A stretch of DNA of 64,000 nt from Kineosporia aurantiaca JCM 3230 (GTDB lineage Bacteria > Actinomycetota > Actinomycetes > Actinomycetales > Kineosporiaceae). Below are positions 61,623-64,000 of the stretch, piece after piece. The stretch spans positions 186,001 through 250,000 of the forward strand of contig JODP01000006.1 in assembly GCA_000719025.1 (NCBI GenBank), written 5' to 3'. Every line of letters begins with the position of its first letter. Within the stretch, counting starts at the first letter, position 1. The notes below the pieces were generated by a model. The model saw only the letters and a list, made by a program, of their open reading frames with translations, did not search any database and had not been told where the DNA came from. The position numbers and the translations under genes are program-made.

Positions 61623-62587
61623 CAGCGGGCCTTCGTTCGCTGGGCGTAGACGGCGACCAGGATGATCGCCGCCTGCACCATCTGGGCCAGCGAGTCGTGC
61701 AGGTCGTGCGCGATCAGGCTGGAGCGGATCAACTGCATCAGGACGGCCCCGGCCACCGCGCCCACGATCCGCACCCGGCCGCCGGTCAGCGGCGTGCCGC
61801 CGACCACGACCGCGGTGATCGCGGAGAGCTCGATGTTCAGGCCGATGTTGTTGGGGGCGCTGGCCCCCAGGCGGGCGGTGGCGATGACGCCTGCGAGGGC
61901 GGCCAGGACGCCGGAGATCACGTACACCCCGAGCAGGATGCGCTTGACCGGCAGGCCGGCCAGTTCCGCGGCCAGCCGGTTGCCGCCGACCGCGACCAGT
62001 TGCCGGCCGAAGGTGGTGGTCTTCAGGGTGACGAACGCCAGCGCGGCGATGACCAGGGCGATCAGGACGATGTAGGGGACGCCGGCCACCTCCTTGGAGC
62101 CGAGGTCCAGGAGGGTGGTGTCGGTGACGGTCTTCTGCCGGCCACCGCCGATCACCACGGCCAGGCCGCGACCGGCGACCAGGAGGGCCAGGGTGGCGAC
62201 GATCGGCTGGAGGCCGATGAAGGCCACCAGCCAGCCGTTGACCAGCCCCACGCCGACCCCGGTGAGCAGGGACATCAGGATGGCCGCGGCCGGGCCGTAG
62301 CCGATGTAGAGAGGCAGCACGGCGGCGGACAGGGCCATCACCGAGCCCACCGACAGGTCGATGCCCTCGGTCCCGATCACCAGGGCCATCCCGATCGCCA
62401 CGATGACGACCGGCACCACCTGGATCAGCTGGGTGCGCAGGTTGGAGACGGTGACGAAGTTGTCGGTCGCCACCAGGTTCACCAGCAGGATGATGACCAG
62501 GGCGACGTAGACGCCGTTGTCCCGCATCCATCCGGGCCGCAGCGCCGGACGGGTCCGTTCAGCGGTCAGGGTGGTCGGTGCGGACAT
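61622..62587 (-). CDS. Sugar ABC transporter permease (YtfT-like)
   Basis: The 321-residue membrane permease contains the signature VVIVAIGMALVIGTEGIDLS and AITAVVVGGTPLTGGRVRIV, typical of RbsC/YtfT proteins. About eight to ten helices are evident. Its stop overlaps the ATG of the second permease, and its start overlaps the ATPase gene 3' end by 29 bases, so all three genes are one transcript. It would pair with the other permease as a heterodimer. Confidence 0.85.
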   Translation of the reverse strand: MSAPTTLTAERTRPALRPGWMRDNGVYVALVIILLVNLVATDNFVTVSNLRTQLIQVVPVVIVAIGMALVIGTEGIDLSVGSVMALSAAVLPLYIGYGPAAAILMSLLTGVGVGLVNGWLVAFIGLQPIVATLALLVAGRGLAVVIGGGRQKTVTDTTLLDLGSKEVAGVPYIVLIALVIAALAFVTLKTTTFGRQLVAVGGNRLAAELAGLPVKRILLGVYVISGVLAALAGVIATARLGASAPNNIGLNIELSAITAVVVGGTPLTGGRVRIVGAVAGAVLMQLIRSSLIAHDLHDSLAQMVQAAIILVAVYAQRTKAR

Positions 62588-64000
62588 CGCCGGCCTCCTC
62601 CGCGCTCAGGGCCAGGGTGGCCATCAGTTGGTGCTCGTTCACGTCGTCCCCGATCAGCTCCCCGGCGACGGCACCGTCGCGCAGCACCACCACCCGGTCC
62701 GAACCCTCCAGCAGTTCCTCCAGTTCGGAGGAGATCAGCACGACCGCCAGCCCCTGCTCGGCCAGATCGGTGATCAGTGACTGCACCTCGGCCTTGGCCC
62801 CGACGTCGATCCCGCGGGTCGGCTCGTCCAGCAGCAGGATGGTCGGCTCGGTGCAGAGCCAGCGGGCCAGGAGCACCTTCTGCTGGTTCCCGCCGGACAG
62901 CTCCGAAACCCGTTGCTCCGGCGAGGCGATCTTGATCCGCAAACGATCGACGAACGTCCGTACCAGTCGATCCTGACGGGCCCGGGAGACGATCCCGAAC
63001 CGGGACAGGCGGGGAAGTGCGGCCAGGACGATGTTCTCGCGCACCGACAGGCTCGGGATCAGGCCCTCGACCCGCCGGTCCTCCGACAGCAGGGCGATGC
63101 CGGAGCGGATCGCCGCCGCGGTCGAGCCTTTTCGGACCTGCTTGCCCCGGACCAGCACCGTGCCCCCGTTGATCGGGAACGCCCCGGCGACCGCCTTGGC
63201 CGTCTCGCTGCGCCCGGCCCCGAGCAGACCACCCAGGCCGACCACCTCACCGGGCCGGACCTGGAACGAGACATCCTTCAGCAGCGGCGAACTGGTCAGC
63301 CCCCGGACGTCGAGAACCGGTTCGGTGCCGACGGCGTGATTGCCCTCCAGCTCCGTGCGGCCACCGGCCGCCACCGCACTGGTCTCGCGCCCGAGCATCA
63401 TCGCGACCAGATCCAGCCGGGGCAGGGCGGCCAGTTCGCCGCTGTGCACCACCCGGCCGTCGCGCATCACCGTGACCTGGTCGCACACCGCGTAGAGCTC
63501 GTCCAGGCGGTGACTGACGTAGATGATGCCCACGCCCTTGTCGTGCAGCCGCCGGACCACGCCGAAAAGTGTCTCCACCTCCCGTGGTTCCAGTGAGCTG
63601 GTGGGTTCGTCCATGATCACGACCTTGGCGTCCACGCTCACCGCCCGGGCCAGGGCCACCATCTGCTGCAGCCCCAGCCCCAGCGAGCGCAGTTGCCGGC
63701 GGACGTCGACCTGGATGCCGTACTCCGACAGCAGGGCCCGGGCCTGGCGGTCCATCGCCTTGAAATCGATCAGCCCGAAACGGTCCCGGGGCTCGCGGCC
63801 CATGAAGATGTTGCGGGCCACGCTCTGCAGCGGGATCAGGTTGACTTCCTGATAGATCGTGCTGATCCCGGCCTGCTGGGCGTCGGACGGGCGGGCGAAG
63901 TGCACCGGCCGCCCGTCCATCCGCAGCTCGCCCCGGTCCGGCCGGTAGACCCCGGTGATCACCTTGATCAAAGTGGACTTGCCGGCGCCGTTCTCACCGA
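62559..64000 (-). CDS. Sugar ABC transporter ATPase (YtfR/RbsA-like), 5' end cut off
   Basis: At least 480 residues of a double-ATPase sugar importer protein; the gene runs off the right edge. The first domain shows the Walker A GENGAGKST (right at the edge, about 63974-63998), the signature LGLGLQQMVALARAVS and Walker B VVIMDEPTSSLEP. The second domain has LLGAGRSETAKAV, the signature LSGGNQQKVLLARWL and Walker B LLLDEPTRGIDVG. Missing are only the first residues (about 30). A solute-binding protein gene presumably lies just beyond the window. Confidence 0.9.
   Translation of the reverse strand, partial: GENGAGKSTLIKVITGVYRPDRGELRMDGRPVHFARPSDAQQAGISTIYQEVNLIPLQSVARNIFMGREPRDRFGLIDFKAMDRQARALLSEYGIQVDVRRQLRSLGLGLQQMVALARAVSVDAKVVIMDEPTSSLEPREVETLFGVVRRLHDKGVGIIYVSHRLDELYAVCDQVTVMRDGRVVHSGELAALPRLDLVAMMLGRETSAVAAGGRTELEGNHAVGTEPVLDVRGLTSSPLLKDVSFQVRPGEVVGLGGLLGAGRSETAKAVAGAFPINGGTVLVRGKQVRKGSTAAAIRSGIALLSEDRRVEGLIPSLSVRENIVLAALPRLSRFGIVSRARQDRLVRTFVDRLRIKIASPEQRVSELSGGNQQKVLLARWLCTEPTILLLDEPTRGIDVGAKAEVQSLITDLAEQGLAVVLISSELEELLEGSDRVVVLRDGAVAGELIGDDVNEHQLMATLALSAEEAGDVRTDHPDR

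Noticed and set aside
61622..62531. Extension of the YjfF-like permease frame into a long 637-codon leftward frame
   Set aside because: The part beyond 61622 is Arg/Gly/Pro/His-rich and overlaps the other permease gene in another frame; the family start is at ATG 61622.
1..64000. tRNA, rRNA and CRISPR arrays
   Set aside because: Scanned by eye for cloverleaf-like ends, rRNA-conserved tracts and regular repeats; none were convincing, though a faint tRNA could be missed without a folding search.

Overview
The window is very GC-rich, with compact ATGA/GTGA-overlapping operons, frequent GTG starts, Tad-type pilus genes, a BTAD regulator, a PknG-type kinase and a HelD-like remnant. This points to a high-GC actinomycete; the genus cannot be fixed from the sequence alone. 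No rRNA, tRNA or CRISPR array was seen. The window cuts through one gene at each end: a secreted protein at the left and a sugar ABC ATPase at the right.

Layout. (1) 0-2.6 kb: a truncated secreted protein, a sparse region and a membrane-anchored hypothetical. (2) 2.7-14.5 kb: one long operon for a Tad-type pilus/secretion apparatus: lipoprotein, secreted protein, CpaB-like SAF protein, a tiny coupled ORF, TadA ATPase with a very long disordered tail, TadB, TadC, three TadE/TadG-like pseudopilins and a large membrane BTAD protein. (3) 14.6-27.4 kb: a defence/mobile island containing a membrane NUDIX gene broken by an 864-bp IS5-family element, a complete Wadjet (JetABCD) anti-plasmid condensin operon, a PadR regulator with its operator and two co-transcribed genes, and a Phd/PIN toxin-antitoxin pair. 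(4) 27.7-31.1 kb: two overlapping glycosyltransferase genes, one fused to HEAT-like repeats. (5) 31.7-40.4 kb: small hypotheticals, including a gene pair present in three copies. Each copy of the second gene is preceded by the same 13-bp-stem hairpin, and two of the copies are decayed. The region also holds a second PIN/Phd pair and an Ig-like secreted protein.

(6) 40.6-48.8 kb: the most striking locus. Six tightly packed genes encode a trypsin-like protease/ATPase, a PknG-type kinase, a vWA protein, a four-TM GlnX-like sensor, a solute-binding lipoprotein and a trypsin-co-occurring (Trypco1) small protein. It looks like the mycobacterial GlnX-GlnH-PknG signalling module merged with a protease-based conflict or stress-response cassette: the lipoprotein and membrane protein would sense a ligand outside the cell and drive a cytoplasmic kinase whose outputs include the protease and vWA protein. 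(7) 48.8-57.7 kb: metabolism and regulation genes (peptidase S51, LysE exporter, AraC, MBL hydrolase, P450, MDMPI-like protein, TetR, RidA, PARG-like protein, XRE-MurA fusion). (8) 57.8-59.7 kb: two tandem paralogous secreted proteins with duplicated upstream regions. (9) 60.2-64 kb: a SnoaL-like protein and a YtfR/YtfT/YjfF-like sugar ABC transporter.
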